64,000 bases of DNA, taken from Pelagivirga sediminicola. GTDB lineage: Bacteria > Pseudomonadota > Alphaproteobacteria > Rhodobacterales > Rhodobacteraceae. The stretch spans positions 186,001 through 250,000 of the forward strand of contig NZ_QCYH01000004.1 of NCBI RefSeq assembly GCF_003072125.1, given 5' to 3'. Under the pieces are notes generated by a model. The model was not told where the DNA came from. It did no database searches and saw only the letters and a program-made list of their open reading frames with translations. The translations under genes and the position numbers were made by a program. Positions 53,087-60,799 of the stretch are shown here, piece by piece. Positions within the stretch are counted from its first letter, which is position 1, and every line of letters starts with the position of its first letter.

Positions 53087-54271
53087 ATGAAAAAACTGCT
53101 TATGGCCAGCGCAGCCGCCGCGCTGACGGCGGGAATGGCCCATGCCGAGGACGTCAAGCTGGGGATTTTGCTGGGATTTACGGGCCCGCTGGAATCCATT
53201 TCGGGTGACATGACCGCCGGGGCGAACCTTGCCATCGCGCAGGTCAACGAGTCCGGCAATTTTCTGGATGGCCAGACCGTCAGCTCGGTCGAGGGCGACA
53301 CCGGCTGCATCGATGCCAGCCTTGCGGTGGCCTCGGCCGAACGCCTGATCACCTCGGACGGGGTCAAGGGCATCATCGGCGGCATGTGCTCGGGCGAGAC
53401 GGGCGCGGTTCTGCAGAACGCGGCGATTCCCAACGGTGTCGTGATGATTTCGCCGTCCGCGACCTCGCCCGCGCTGAGCACGGTGGAGGATAACGGCCTG
53501 TTCTTCCGCACGTCGCCGTCGGATGCGCGCCAGGGTCAGGTCATGGCCGACATCCTGAACGATCGCGGCATCACCGAAGTCGCCGTCAGCTATACCAACA
53601 ACGATTACGGCAAGGGGCTTGCCGACAGCTTCGAGGCCGCGTTCACCGAGTCCGGCGGCACCGTCACGATGAACGCCTCGCACGAGGACGGCAAGGCGGA
53701 CTATTCCGCCGAAGTGGGCGCGCTGGCCTCTGCGGGCGGCGACGTGCTGGTCGTGGCCGGATATATCGATCAGGGCGGCGCGGGCATCATCAACGGCGCG
53801 CTTGATTCGGGCGCCTTCGATACGTTCATGTATCCCGATGGCATGGTCTCCGAGACGCTGGAGAAGAATTTCGCCGAGCGGACCGAAGGCTCCTTTGGCC
53901 AGCATCCCAGCGCGGCGGGCGACGGTCCGGTCAAGTTCCAGGAAATGGGCAAGGAAGCAGGCTTTGACGCGACCGGCGCCTTTGCTCCCGAAAGCTATGA
54001 CGCGGCGGCGTTGATCCTGCTGGCGATGCAGGCCGCAGGCTCGACCGATCCGAACGTCTACAAGGACAAGGTGATGGATGTGGCCAACGCACCGGGCGAA
54101 GAGATCATGCCCGGCGATCTGGGCCGCGCGCTGCAGATCCTGAAGGATGGCGGCGAGGTGGACTATGTGGGCGCATCGGCGGTCGAACTCATCGGCGGCG
54201 GCGAAAGCGCGGGCAGCTATCGCGAGATCGAGATGAAGGACGGCAAGATGGAAGGCGTCGGCTACCGCTGA
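53087..54271 (+). CDS. Liv-type ABC transporter substrate-binding protein
   Basis: Periplasmic binding protein of the branched-chain amino acid/amide (HAAT) family, 394 residues. Signal peptide ends GMAHA|EDVKLGILLGFTGPL. GGMCSGETGAVLQNAA and YTNNDYGKGLADSFE match the type I binding fold. GGGAG precedes the ATG. It heads the transporter operon with two ATPases and two permeases. The ligand may be a branched-chain amino acid, but relatives bind amides, urea or aromatic compounds. Confidence 0.9.
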   Translation: MKKLLMASAAAALTAGMAHAEDVKLGILLGFTGPLESISGDMTAGANLAIAQVNESGNFLDGQTVSSVEGDTGCIDASLAVASAERLITSDGVKGIIGGMCSGETGAVLQNAAIPNGVVMISPSATSPALSTVEDNGLFFRTSPSDARQGQVMADILNDRGITEVAVSYTNNDYGKGLADSFEAAFTESGGTVTMNASHEDGKADYSAEVGALASAGGDVLVVAGYIDQGGAGIINGALDSGAFDTFMYPDGMVSETLEKNFAERTEGSFGQHPSAAGDGPVKFQEMGKEAGFDATGAFAPESYDAAALILLAMQAAGSTDPNVYKDKVMDVANAPGEEIMPGDLGRALQILKDGGEVDYVGASAVELIGGGESAGSYREIEMKDGKMEGVGYR

Positions 54272-54497
54272 TCCGTCCGCAACCCGTGATTTGCCGACCC
54301 GCGATGCGTTGCGGGCCGGCAGCGTCACATCGGCTGTGCCGGGTCCGGGCAATCGGGCTGTTGCGCGCACCTTGTGACATTCTATAAAGATGAGATCTGC
54401 GCGGGCGCCGGGACGATGTGCCGGCCCCCGGCAGCGCAGACATAAAACCGCCCGCGATGCACATGCACGGACAGGGGGGACCACAGGGAGAAGATGG

Positions 54498-55280
54498 ATG
54501 ATCGTTGTCGAGGATCTCCACAAGCATTTTGGGGGCTTTCACGCCGTCGATGGCGCCAGCCTGTCCTTTGACGAGGGCGCCATCACCGGGCTGATCGGGC
54601 CGAACGGCGCGGGCAAGACGACGCTGTTCAACGTGATCGCAGGAGTGCACAAACCCACGTCGGGCCGCGTCACGATGGGCGGCGAGGACATCACCGGCCT
54701 GCCGCCGCACGATCTGTTCCACAAGGGCGTTTTGCGCACCTTTCAGATCGCCCATGAATTTCATTCGATGAGCTGCCGCGAGAATCTGATGATGGTCCCC
54801 GGCGGCCAGTCGGGCGAGCGTTTGTGGAACACGTGGTTCGGCCGCAGACGGATCGCAGACGAGGAGCGCGCGCTGCGGGCCAAGGCCGACGAGGTGCTGG
54901 AATTCCTGACGATCGAGCATCTGGCCGAGCAGAAGGCCGGGCAGATCTCGGGCGGGCAGAAAAAGCTGCTGGAGCTGGGCCGCACGATGATGGTGGATGC
55001 GCGCATCGTCTTTCTGGACGAGGTGGGCGCGGGCGTGAACCGGACGCTTCTGAACGTCATCGGCGATGCGATCCTGCGCCTGAACGAGGAGCGCGGCTAT
55101 ACCTTCGTGGTGATCGAGCATGACATGGATTTCATCGCGCGCCTGTGCGATCCGGTGATCTGCATGGCCGAGGGACGCGTTCTGGCGACCGGAACGCTGG
55201 ACCAGATCAAGGCCAACGAACAGGTGGTCGAGGCGTATCTGGGCACGGGGCTGAAGAACCGCGACGCGGTGAGCGCATGA
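54498..55280 (+). CDS. Liv-type ABC transporter ATP-binding protein (LivG-like)
   Basis: Cytoplasmic ATPase of 260 residues. Walker A is GPNGAGKTT (34-42), signature ISGGQKK, Walker [13 protein letters not shown], and switch [14 protein letters not shown]. The Walker B is followed by VGAG where most LivG proteins have PAAG or PTAG; the catalytic Glu is intact. The ATG at 54498 has GGGAGAAG upstream. It is the first of two ATPases that form a heterodimer with the next gene product. Confidence 0.92.
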   Translation: MIVVEDLHKHFGGFHAVDGASLSFDEGAITGLIGPNGAGKTTLFNVIAGVHKPTSGRVTMGGEDITGLPPHDLFHKGVLRTFQIAHEFHSMSCRENLMMVPGGQSGERLWNTWFGRRRIADEERALRAKADEVLEFLTIEHLAEQKAGQISGGQKKLLELGRTMMVDARIVFLDEVGAGVNRTLLNVIGDAILRLNEERGYTFVVIEHDMDFIARLCDPVICMAEGRVLATGTLDQIKANEQVVEAYLGTGLKNRDAVSA

Positions 55281-55303
55281 GCCTGGGTGCTGGCCGCTGG
55301 CAC

Positions 55304-55347
55304 GGGGGCGCTGCCCCCGGCGTTGAATTTTCGGGAAAATTCAACGC
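55304..55347. repeat. Hairpin cluster between the two Liv ATPase genes
   Basis: GGGGGC-GCT-GCCCCC (55304-55318) and a perfect 12-bp stem GCGTTGAATTTT / AAAATTCAACGC (55320-55347, loop CGGG) lie in series after the LivG-like stop. They are followed by copy 6 of the two-part motif. The hairpins could stabilise or attenuate the transcript inside the operon. Confidence 0.6.
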
Positions 55348-55353
55348 TCCCCC

Positions 55354-55378
55354 GGGATATTTGGAGCAAGAAGAAGCA
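55354..55378 (+). repeat. Two-part intergenic motif, copy 6
   Basis: GGGATATTTGGA followed by GCAAGAAGAAGC, ending directly at the ATG of the LivF-like gene. It follows the hairpin cluster, just as copy 2 follows the palindrome after coxC. Confidence 0.65.
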
Positions 55379-56202
55379 TGAGCAGCGATCCCTATGGCGA
55401 TCGGGGCAACAAGGACGCCTCAATCGCCAATCCGCGCGGCGGCAGCACGTCGCATCCGGTCAAGAAGGGCGGCCATGCTTCGGCGGCGCCGGGCGGGCCG
55501 TTCCTGATCGGCGAGGGCATGACGGGCGGCTATGGCAGCGGCCCCGACATTCTGCACGATTGCACCATTGCCGTTGAAAAGGGCGAGATCGCGGTGATCG
55601 TCGGCCCGAACGGCGCGGGCAAGTCGACGGCGATGAAGGCGGTCTTCGGCATGCTGGATCTGCGCGCCGGGCATGTGCGGCTGGATGGCGAGGATATCAC
55701 CGCGCTGTCGCCGCAGGACCGGGTGCGCAAGGGTATGGGATTTGTGCCGCAGACGAACAACATCTTCGCCTCCATGACCGTGGAGGAGAACCTGGAGATG
55801 GGTGCCTTCATCCGCACCGACGATTTCCGCGGCACGATGGAGCAGATCTATGATCTGTTTCCGATCCTGCGCGACAAGCGCTATCAGGCCGCGGGCGAGC
55901 TGTCGGGCGGGCAGCGCCAGCAGGTGGCGGTGGGCCGCGCGCTGATGACGCAGCCCAAGGTGCTGATGCTGGACGAGCCGACGGCAGGGGTCAGCCCCAT
56001 CGTCATGGACGAGCTGTTCGACCGCATCATAGAGGTGGCGCGCACCGGCATCCCGATCCTGATGGTCGAGCAGAACGCGCGCCAGGCGCTGGAGATTGCC
56101 GACAAAGGATATGTTCTGGTGCAGGGGGCCAATGCTTATACCGGCACCGGCAAGGATCTTTTGGCGGACGACGAAGTGCGCAAGAGTTTTCTGGGAGGGT
56201 GA
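55378..56202 (+). CDS. Liv-type ABC transporter ATP-binding protein (LivF-like)
   Basis: ATPase of 274 residues. Walker A GPNGAGKST (76-84), signature ELSGGQRQQ, Walker B VLMLDEPTAGVSP, and switch LMVEQNAR. It has about 40 extra N-terminal residues (Gly/Ser/Asn-rich, basic) before the usual LivF start; the core begins at FLIGEGMTGGYG. A start at Met48 would remove the first strand, so the extension seems real. The site before the ATG is only AAGAAGAAGC, not a good ribosome site. Confidence 0.9.
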   Translation: MSSDPYGDRGNKDASIANPRGGSTSHPVKKGGHASAAPGGPFLIGEGMTGGYGSGPDILHDCTIAVEKGEIAVIVGPNGAGKSTAMKAVFGMLDLRAGHVRLDGEDITALSPQDRVRKGMGFVPQTNNIFASMTVEENLEMGAFIRTDDFRGTMEQIYDLFPILRDKRYQAAGELSGGQRQQVAVGRALMTQPKVLMLDEPTAGVSPIVMDELFDRIIEVARTGIPILMVEQNARQALEIADKGYVLVQGANAYTGTGKDLLADDEVRKSFLGG

Positions 56203-56254
56203 GGATGCGGGACGGTTTTCAATTCACCTTTGATTGCAGCGGGGTCCGCGACTG

Positions 56255-57265
56255 ATGGATTTTCTCAACGCCTTTGTCTCGCTTTCCAACTACGTTTTGA
56301 TCCCCGGCGTCGCCTATGGCAGCCAGCTGGCGCTGGGCGCGCTGGGGGTGACGCTGGTTTACGGCATCCTGCGGTTTTCGAACTTTGCCCATGGCGACAC
56401 GATGGCCTTCGGCGCGATGGTCACGGTGCTGGTCACGTGGTGGCTGCAGTCACTGGGCGTCAGCCTGGGGCCGCTGCCCACCGCGCTGTTGGCGCTGCCT
56501 GTCGGGATCCTGGGCACGATCGTCTTGCTGCTGGTCACGGATCGCGCCGTTTACCAGTTCTACCGCGAGAAGAAGGCCAAGCCGGTGATCCTCGTCATCG
56601 TGTCGATGGGCGTGATGTTCATCATGAACGGCATCGTGCGCTTTGTCATCGGCCCCGATGACCAGCGGTTCCTTGACGGCGAGCGGTTTGTTGTCTCTGC
56701 CCGCACATTCAAGGAAATGACCGGGCTCGATGAGGGGCTGGCGATCAAGTCGACGCAGGTCATCACCGTCATCACTGCGGTTGTCGTGGTGGCGCTGCTG
56801 TTCTGGTTCCTCAACCGCACGCGCGCGGGCAAGTCCATGCGCGCCTATTCCGACAACGAGGATCTGGCGTTGCTGTCCGGGGTCAACCCCGAGCGGGTCG
56901 TGATGCTGACATGGATCATCGTCGCCGCCTTGGCGACCACCGCCGGGGTGCTCTACGGGCTGGATAAGTCGTTCAAGCCGTTCACCTATTTCCAGCTGCT
57001 CTTGCCGATCTTCGCCAGTGCCATCGTGGGCGGTCTGGGCAGTCCGCTGGGCGCCATCGCGGGCGGTTTCGTCATCGCCTTCTCGGAGGTGACGATCACC
57101 TATGCGTGGAAAAAGGTGCTGGGCTACATGATGCCCGAAAGTCTTGCGCCGGATGGGTTGGTGCAGCTTCTGAGCACCGATTACAAGTTCGCGGTCAGCT
57201 TCGTGATCCTGCTGATCGTGCTGCTGTTCAAGCCAACGGGATTGTTCAAGGGGCAGTCAGTATGA
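56255..57265 (+). CDS. Liv-type ABC transporter permease (LivH-like)
   Basis: Inner-membrane permease of 336 residues with about eight helices. GVTLVYGILRFSNFAHGD at the front, TRAGKSMRAYSDNEDLALLSGV (coupling loop, shown as RAGKSMRAYSDNEDLALL), and GGLGSPLGAIAGG are LivH signatures. Start ATG 56255 follows a weak site. Its end overlaps the next ATG (ATGA). Confidence 0.92.
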   Translation: MDFLNAFVSLSNYVLIPGVAYGSQLALGALGVTLVYGILRFSNFAHGDTMAFGAMVTVLVTWWLQSLGVSLGPLPTALLALPVGILGTIVLLLVTDRAVYQFYREKKAKPVILVIVSMGVMFIMNGIVRFVIGPDDQRFLDGERFVVSARTFKEMTGLDEGLAIKSTQVITVITAVVVVALLFWFLNRTRAGKSMRAYSDNEDLALLSGVNPERVVMLTWIIVAALATTAGVLYGLDKSFKPFTYFQLLLPIFASAIVGGLGSPLGAIAGGFVIAFSEVTITYAWKKVLGYMMPESLAPDGLVQLLSTDYKFAVSFVILLIVLLFKPTGLFKGQSV

Positions 57266-58566
57266 GCGACATGGTTAAAAATACCGGCCTTTTCGCAATC
57301 GTCGGCGTGCTGATCCTGCTGACCGGTTTCCTGCAAAGTTGGAACGCCGCGATGCTGATCCTCAACATGGGGCTGATTTCGGCGATCATGGCGCTGGGGG
57401 TGAACCTGCAATGGGGCTTTGCCGGGCTGTTCAACATCGGTGTCATGGGCTTCGTGGCGCTGGGCGGGCTGGCGACCGTGCTGATCTCGATGCCGCCGAC
57501 GACCGAGGCTTGGGCCGCGGGCGGCCTGCGCGTCTTGCTGGCGCTGGTGCTGGGCGCGGCGACGATCGTGGCGGCGGTGCTGCTTTACCGGGCGATGAAT
57601 GCAGGCTGGCTGCGCACGCTGGCGATGATCGTGCTGCTGGTGGCGGGGTTTTTCATCTACCGCGCCGTGCTGGATCCCGGCGTGGGCGCGATCGAGGCGA
57701 TTGATCCGGCGGCGACGGGGTATCTGGGCGGTCTAGGCCTTCCGGTGCTGCTGGCCTGGCCCGTTGGCGGGCTGTTCGCTGCGGGCGCCGCGTGGCTGAT
57801 CGGCAAGACGGCGCTGGGCCTGCGGTCGGACTATCTGGCGATTGCGACGCTGGGCATTGCCGAGATCATCATCGCCGTGATGAAGAACGAGGACTGGCTG
57901 TCGCGCGGCGTCAAGAACGTGATCGGCGTGCCGCGCCCCGTGCCGTTCGAGATCGATCTGCAGAACGATCCTGCCTTTGTGGACCGCGTTGCAGGACTGG
58001 GGTTCGATCCTGTCGAGGCGTCGACCATCTATGTCAAACTGCTCTATGCCGGTCTGTTTCTGGTCGTTCTGTTGGTTCTTCTGTGGCTCGCGCAAAAGGC
58101 GCTGGACAGCCCCTGGGGCCGGATGCTGCGCGCGATCCGCGACAACGAGGTTGCGGCCGAGGCGATGGGCAAGGATGTGAAGAAACGCCATTTGCAGGTC
58201 TTTATCCTTGGCAGCGCCATATGCGGTATCGCGGGCGCGATGATGACCACGTTGGACGGGCAGCTTACGCCCAGCAGCTATCAACCGCTGCGCTTTACCT
58301 TCCTCATCTGGGTGATGGTGATCGTCGGCGGATCGGGCAACAATTTCGGCGCCGTGCTGGGCGGTTTCCTGATCTGGTTCCTGTGGGTTCAGGTGGAGCC
58401 GATGGGCAGGCTCCTGATGGATCTGATCACGTCGGGCATGGCGGACGGCTATTGGCTGAAGACGCATCTTCTGGAATCGGCTGCACATATGCGCCTGCTG
58501 ACGATGGGTGTCGTTCTGCTGCTGGTGCTGCGGTTCAGCCCGCGCGGATTGATCCCCGAGAAGTAG
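57262..58566 (+). CDS. Liv-type ABC transporter permease (LivM-like)
   Basis: Second permease, 434 residues, with about ten helices. NLQWGFAGLFNIGVMGFVALG, ALGLRSDYLAIATLGIAEI and WGRMLRAIRDNEVAAEAMGKDV are LivM signatures (each shown in part: GFAGLFNIGVMGFVALGG; LRSDYLAIATLGIAEI; MLRAIRDNEVAAEAMG). It is coupled to the first permease by an ATGA overlap and ends the operon before a strong terminator. Confidence 0.92.
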   Translation: MSDMVKNTGLFAIVGVLILLTGFLQSWNAAMLILNMGLISAIMALGVNLQWGFAGLFNIGVMGFVALGGLATVLISMPPTTEAWAAGGLRVLLALVLGAATIVAAVLLYRAMNAGWLRTLAMIVLLVAGFFIYRAVLDPGVGAIEAIDPAATGYLGGLGLPVLLAWPVGGLFAAGAAWLIGKTALGLRSDYLAIATLGIAEIIIAVMKNEDWLSRGVKNVIGVPRPVPFEIDLQNDPAFVDRVAGLGFDPVEASTIYVKLLYAGLFLVVLLVLLWLAQKALDSPWGRMLRAIRDNEVAAEAMGKDVKKRHLQVFILGSAICGIAGAMMTTLDGQLTPSSYQPLRFTFLIWVMVIVGGSGNNFGAVLGGFLIWFLWVQVEPMGRLLMDLITSGMADGYWLKTHLLESAAHMRLLTMGVVLLLVLRFSPRGLIPEK

Positions 58567-58584
58567 CGCAATGCCCGACACACG

Positions 58585-58616
58585 AAAACGCCCCTCGCGA
58601 TGCGGGGGGCGTTTTT
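58585..58616. terminator. Bidirectional intrinsic terminator
   Basis: AAAACGCCCC and GGGGGGCGTTTTT form a stem with T-runs on each side. It can end the Liv operon on the plus strand and the SRP RNA transcript on the minus strand. Confidence 0.9.
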
Positions 58617-58634
58617 CGGTGAATGGGGTAAGGT

Positions 58635-58728
58635 GAGAGGCTGGACAACGACCCAAGCGGGGCTCGTTACGGCTGCTTCCTTCCGGATCTGACCGGGTTG
58701 GCGAGGCGCCTGCCCGCGCCAACCTCTC
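58635..58728 (-). ncRNA. ffs: Signal recognition particle RNA, small bacterial type
   Basis: The minus strand contains GGTCAGATCCGGAAGGAAGC and AGCC, the universally conserved apical domain with the GGAA tetraloop that binds Ffh. The ends GAGAGG (58728-58723) and CCTCTC (58640-58635) pair, giving a hairpin of about 94 nt, the usual size for 4.5S RNA. A promoter lies just upstream and a terminator downstream. The RNA guides Ffh/FtsY in membrane protein targeting. Confidence 0.95.
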
Positions 58729-58736
58729 GATGAATG

Positions 58737-58764
58737 ATTTAACGAGGATGACGCCGGTTTGCAA
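58737..58764 (-). promoter_or_regulatory. Promoter of the SRP RNA gene
   Basis: On the minus strand TTGCAA (58764-58759) and TTAAAT (58742-58737) are 16 bases apart, and the RNA 5' end GAGAGG begins 9 bases after the -10 box. The spacing is right for sigma-70. Confidence 0.65.
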
Positions 58765-58787
58765 GAGGGGGCGCAGCGGGGCCTGAA

Positions 58788-58838
58788 GCGTTTCGCCGTT
58801 TCGCCTTTAACCTGAGCCGTCAGCCAGTGGCGAAACGC
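58788..58838 (+). repeat. Palindromic intergenic repeat, GCGTTTCGC family, copy 4
   Basis: GCGTTTCGCC and GGCGAAACGC are the ends of a hairpin with a longer spacer that contains GTTTCGCCTTTAACCTGA, identical to copy 3 (minus strand). A second related inverted repeat, GCGTTTCGCG/CGCGAAAAGC, occupies 58861-58888. Both are between the SRP RNA gene and the apt stop. Confidence 0.85.
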
Positions 58839-58860
58839 GCGCCACGCTTATATGTCGTCG

Positions 58861-58888
58861 GCGTTTCGCGAGGTTCTCCGCGAAAAGC
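58861..58888 (-). repeat. Palindromic intergenic repeat, GCGTTTCGC family, copy 5
   Basis: CGTTTCGCG and CGCGAAAAG pair imperfectly around AGGTTCTC. It touches the apt stop codon on the minus strand, so it reads as a post-stop hairpin of apt. Confidence 0.65.
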
Positions 58889-58889
58889 T

Positions 58890-59426
58890 CTAATCGCCCT
58901 CGAACGCGCAGAGGGTCTGGACGGTCAGGCCCATCTGCACCAGTCGCGCGTGGCCCCCCAGATCCGGCAGGTCCACGACGAAGGCGCAGGCGGCGATGCG
59001 CGCGCCCAGCCGCTCGGCCAGCATCGCGCCGGCGGCGGCGGTGCCGCCGGTAGCCAGCAGATCGTCGACGATCAGCACCGTCTCGCCCGGCTCGATCGCG
59101 TCCTCATGCAGCTCGAACGTGGCTTCGCCATATTCGAGGCTGTAGCTTTGCGAGATGACAGCGCCGGGCAGTTTGCCAGCCTTGCGCACCGGCACGAACC
59201 CCGCGCCCAAGCGGTGCGCCACCGCCCCGGCCAGGATGAAGCCTCGCGCCTCCAGCCCGATGACCTTGTCGATGCCGACGTCTGAATAGGGATCGGCCAA
59301 CTGCTCGATCGTCATGGCAAGTCCCGCAGGATCGGACAGAAGGGTCGTCACGTCGCGAAACCGGATGCCCGGTTTGGGAAAGTCGGGGATGGTGCGGATA
59401 TAATCGCGGATGGCTTTTTGCGGCAT
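58890..59426 (-). CDS. apt: Adenine phosphoribosyltransferase
   Basis: Purine salvage enzyme, adenine + PRPP to AMP, 178 residues. [29 protein letters not shown], and the PRPP loop [14 protein letters not shown] are diagnostic. It lies in the same direction as mtnP, whose product reaction releases adenine, so the two enzymes form a short salvage pathway. The remnant of a LysE-family gene separates them. Confidence 0.96.
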   Translation of the reverse strand: MPQKAIRDYIRTIPDFPKPGIRFRDVTTLLSDPAGLAMTIEQLADPYSDVGIDKVIGLEARGFILAGAVAHRLGAGFVPVRKAGKLPGAVISQSYSLEYGEATFELHEDAIEPGETVLIVDDLLATGGTAAAGAMLAERLGARIAACAFVVDLPDLGGHARLVQMGLTVQTLCAFEGD

Positions 59427-59492
59427 GAAAGCGCCCTTTGGCTGAGCTTATGCGCCCTTTCTGGCGGCTTGGACGGTGGCGCGCAACCCGGG

Positions 59493-59662
59493 TCAGACGT
59501 GGGCGCGCCGCATCAGTGCGGTCATCATGCTCATGGCGATCAGCGCCGCGCCGCCGCTGCGCGTCAGCCCGGCACGAAGACTATGAAGAAGACGGTCGGC
59601 CCGGGGATCAGCAGAAGCGCAGAGGAGGCGGCGACGAAGGTCAGACAGAGTTCAAGGGGCAT
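59493..59662 (-). pseudogene. Remnant of a LysE/RhtB family translocator
   Basis: An intact-looking start with ribosome site (AGGA, then ATG at 59662) opens a reading frame whose first residues, including FVAASSALLLIPGPTV, are the N-terminus of a LysE-family exporter with its PGP motif. It meets a TGA after 33 codons. In another frame the same DNA continues SLRAGLTRSGGAALIAMSMM then TALMRR and a stop at 59493, resembling the family's C-terminus. The full protein is about 200 residues, so several hundred bases of the middle have been lost and the frame is broken. I judged this by recognition, not by alignment. Confidence 0.6.
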
Positions 59663-59689
59663 GCGCGATTTCCTGTCATGGTCTCGCGG

Positions 59690-60577
59690 TCAGTGCGCCG
59701 GACCATTCAGAACCCGGCCCGCCACGGCGTCAAGCCGCGCCAGCATCGCGGCATCGCGGTGCTCGGGCGCGGTCAGGATCGCGTGGTCCAGCGCGCGGTC
59801 GCAGCCATGCGGGCACGGCGTGCGCGCGCCCCGCAGCAGGGCGGGCAGGGCGCGCACCATTACCTTGCCGCGTGCGGCATTGCCCATCAGCGTGGCGATG
59901 ATGGCGGTCACGTCAACCTCGCCGTGATCGGGATGCCAGCTGTCGTAATCGGTGATCATTGCGATCGAGGCATAGCAAAGCTCGGCCTCGCGGGCGAGTT
60001 TCGCCTCCGGCATGCCGGTCATGCCGATCACGTCGCAGCCCCATGCCTCGCGGTAAAGGCGGCTTTCGGCCAAGGTGGAAAATTGCGGGCCTTCCATTGC
60101 CAGATACGTGCCGCCGCGATGCACGCGGCTGCCCGATGCCTCGGCCGCGGTGGCGCAGGCAGCGCCAAGGCGCGGGCAGGTGGGATTGGCGACCGAGACG
60201 TGGGCCACGCAGCCGGGACCGAAGAATGACTTTTCACGCGCGACGGTGCGATCGATATACTGATCGACGATCACGAAATCGCCCGGCGCCATCTCCTCGC
60301 GGAAGGAGCCGCAGGCGCCGATGCTGATCACGTCGCTCACGCCCAGCCGCTTGAGCGCGTCGATATTGGCGCGGTAGGGCACCGAGGACGGGCTGTGCAC
60401 ATGGCCGCGCCCGTGGCGGGGCAGAAACGCCATCGGCATACCGTCCAGCATTCCGGTCAGGATCCGGTCCGACGGGGCGCCAAAGGGGCCGGGCACATCA
60501 CGCCATTCGGCGCCCTCCAGCCCCTCGATGTCGTAGATGCCCGAGCCCCCGATCACCCCGATCATGGTATCTGTCAT
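59690..60577 (-). CDS. mtnP: S-methyl-5'-thioadenosine phosphorylase
   Basis: Cleaves methylthioadenosine to adenine and methylthioribose-1-phosphate in the methionine salvage pathway. It is 295 residues. IGVIGGSGIYDIEGL, FLPRHGRGH, and MEGPQFSTLAESRLYR (MEGPQFST motif) with GMTGMPEAKLAREAELCY (in part) are diagnostic. The adenine produced feeds apt nearby. Positions 60578-60799, upstream, show no gene. Confidence 0.95.
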   Translation of the reverse strand: MTDTMIGVIGGSGIYDIEGLEGAEWRDVPGPFGAPSDRILTGMLDGMPMAFLPRHGRGHVHSPSSVPYRANIDALKRLGVSDVISIGACGSFREEMAPGDFVIVDQYIDRTVAREKSFFGPGCVAHVSVANPTCPRLGAACATAAEASGSRVHRGGTYLAMEGPQFSTLAESRLYREAWGCDVIGMTGMPEAKLAREAELCYASIAMITDYDSWHPDHGEVDVTAIIATLMGNAARGKVMVRALPALLRGARTPCPHGCDRALDHAILTAPEHRDAAMLARLDAVAGRVLNGPAH

Positions 60578-60799
60578 ATGATGCCCTTCCTGCCTGTTCG
60601 GTTTGGGTCTAGGCGCAGATCGCAGGGATGAAAAGCGCGGGGGGCCGCAGCGGCCCGGAAAACGTGCAAATTTCGGAAGCGGCGCTCGTGATTTAAGGGT
60701 TTGGCAAGGGGATTCGTGGCATTTGGGGTGTGGTCAAGGGGGCTGGGGGCGGGTAAACGGGCCACTTACCTGACCCCCGATGATGACAGGACCTGTGCT

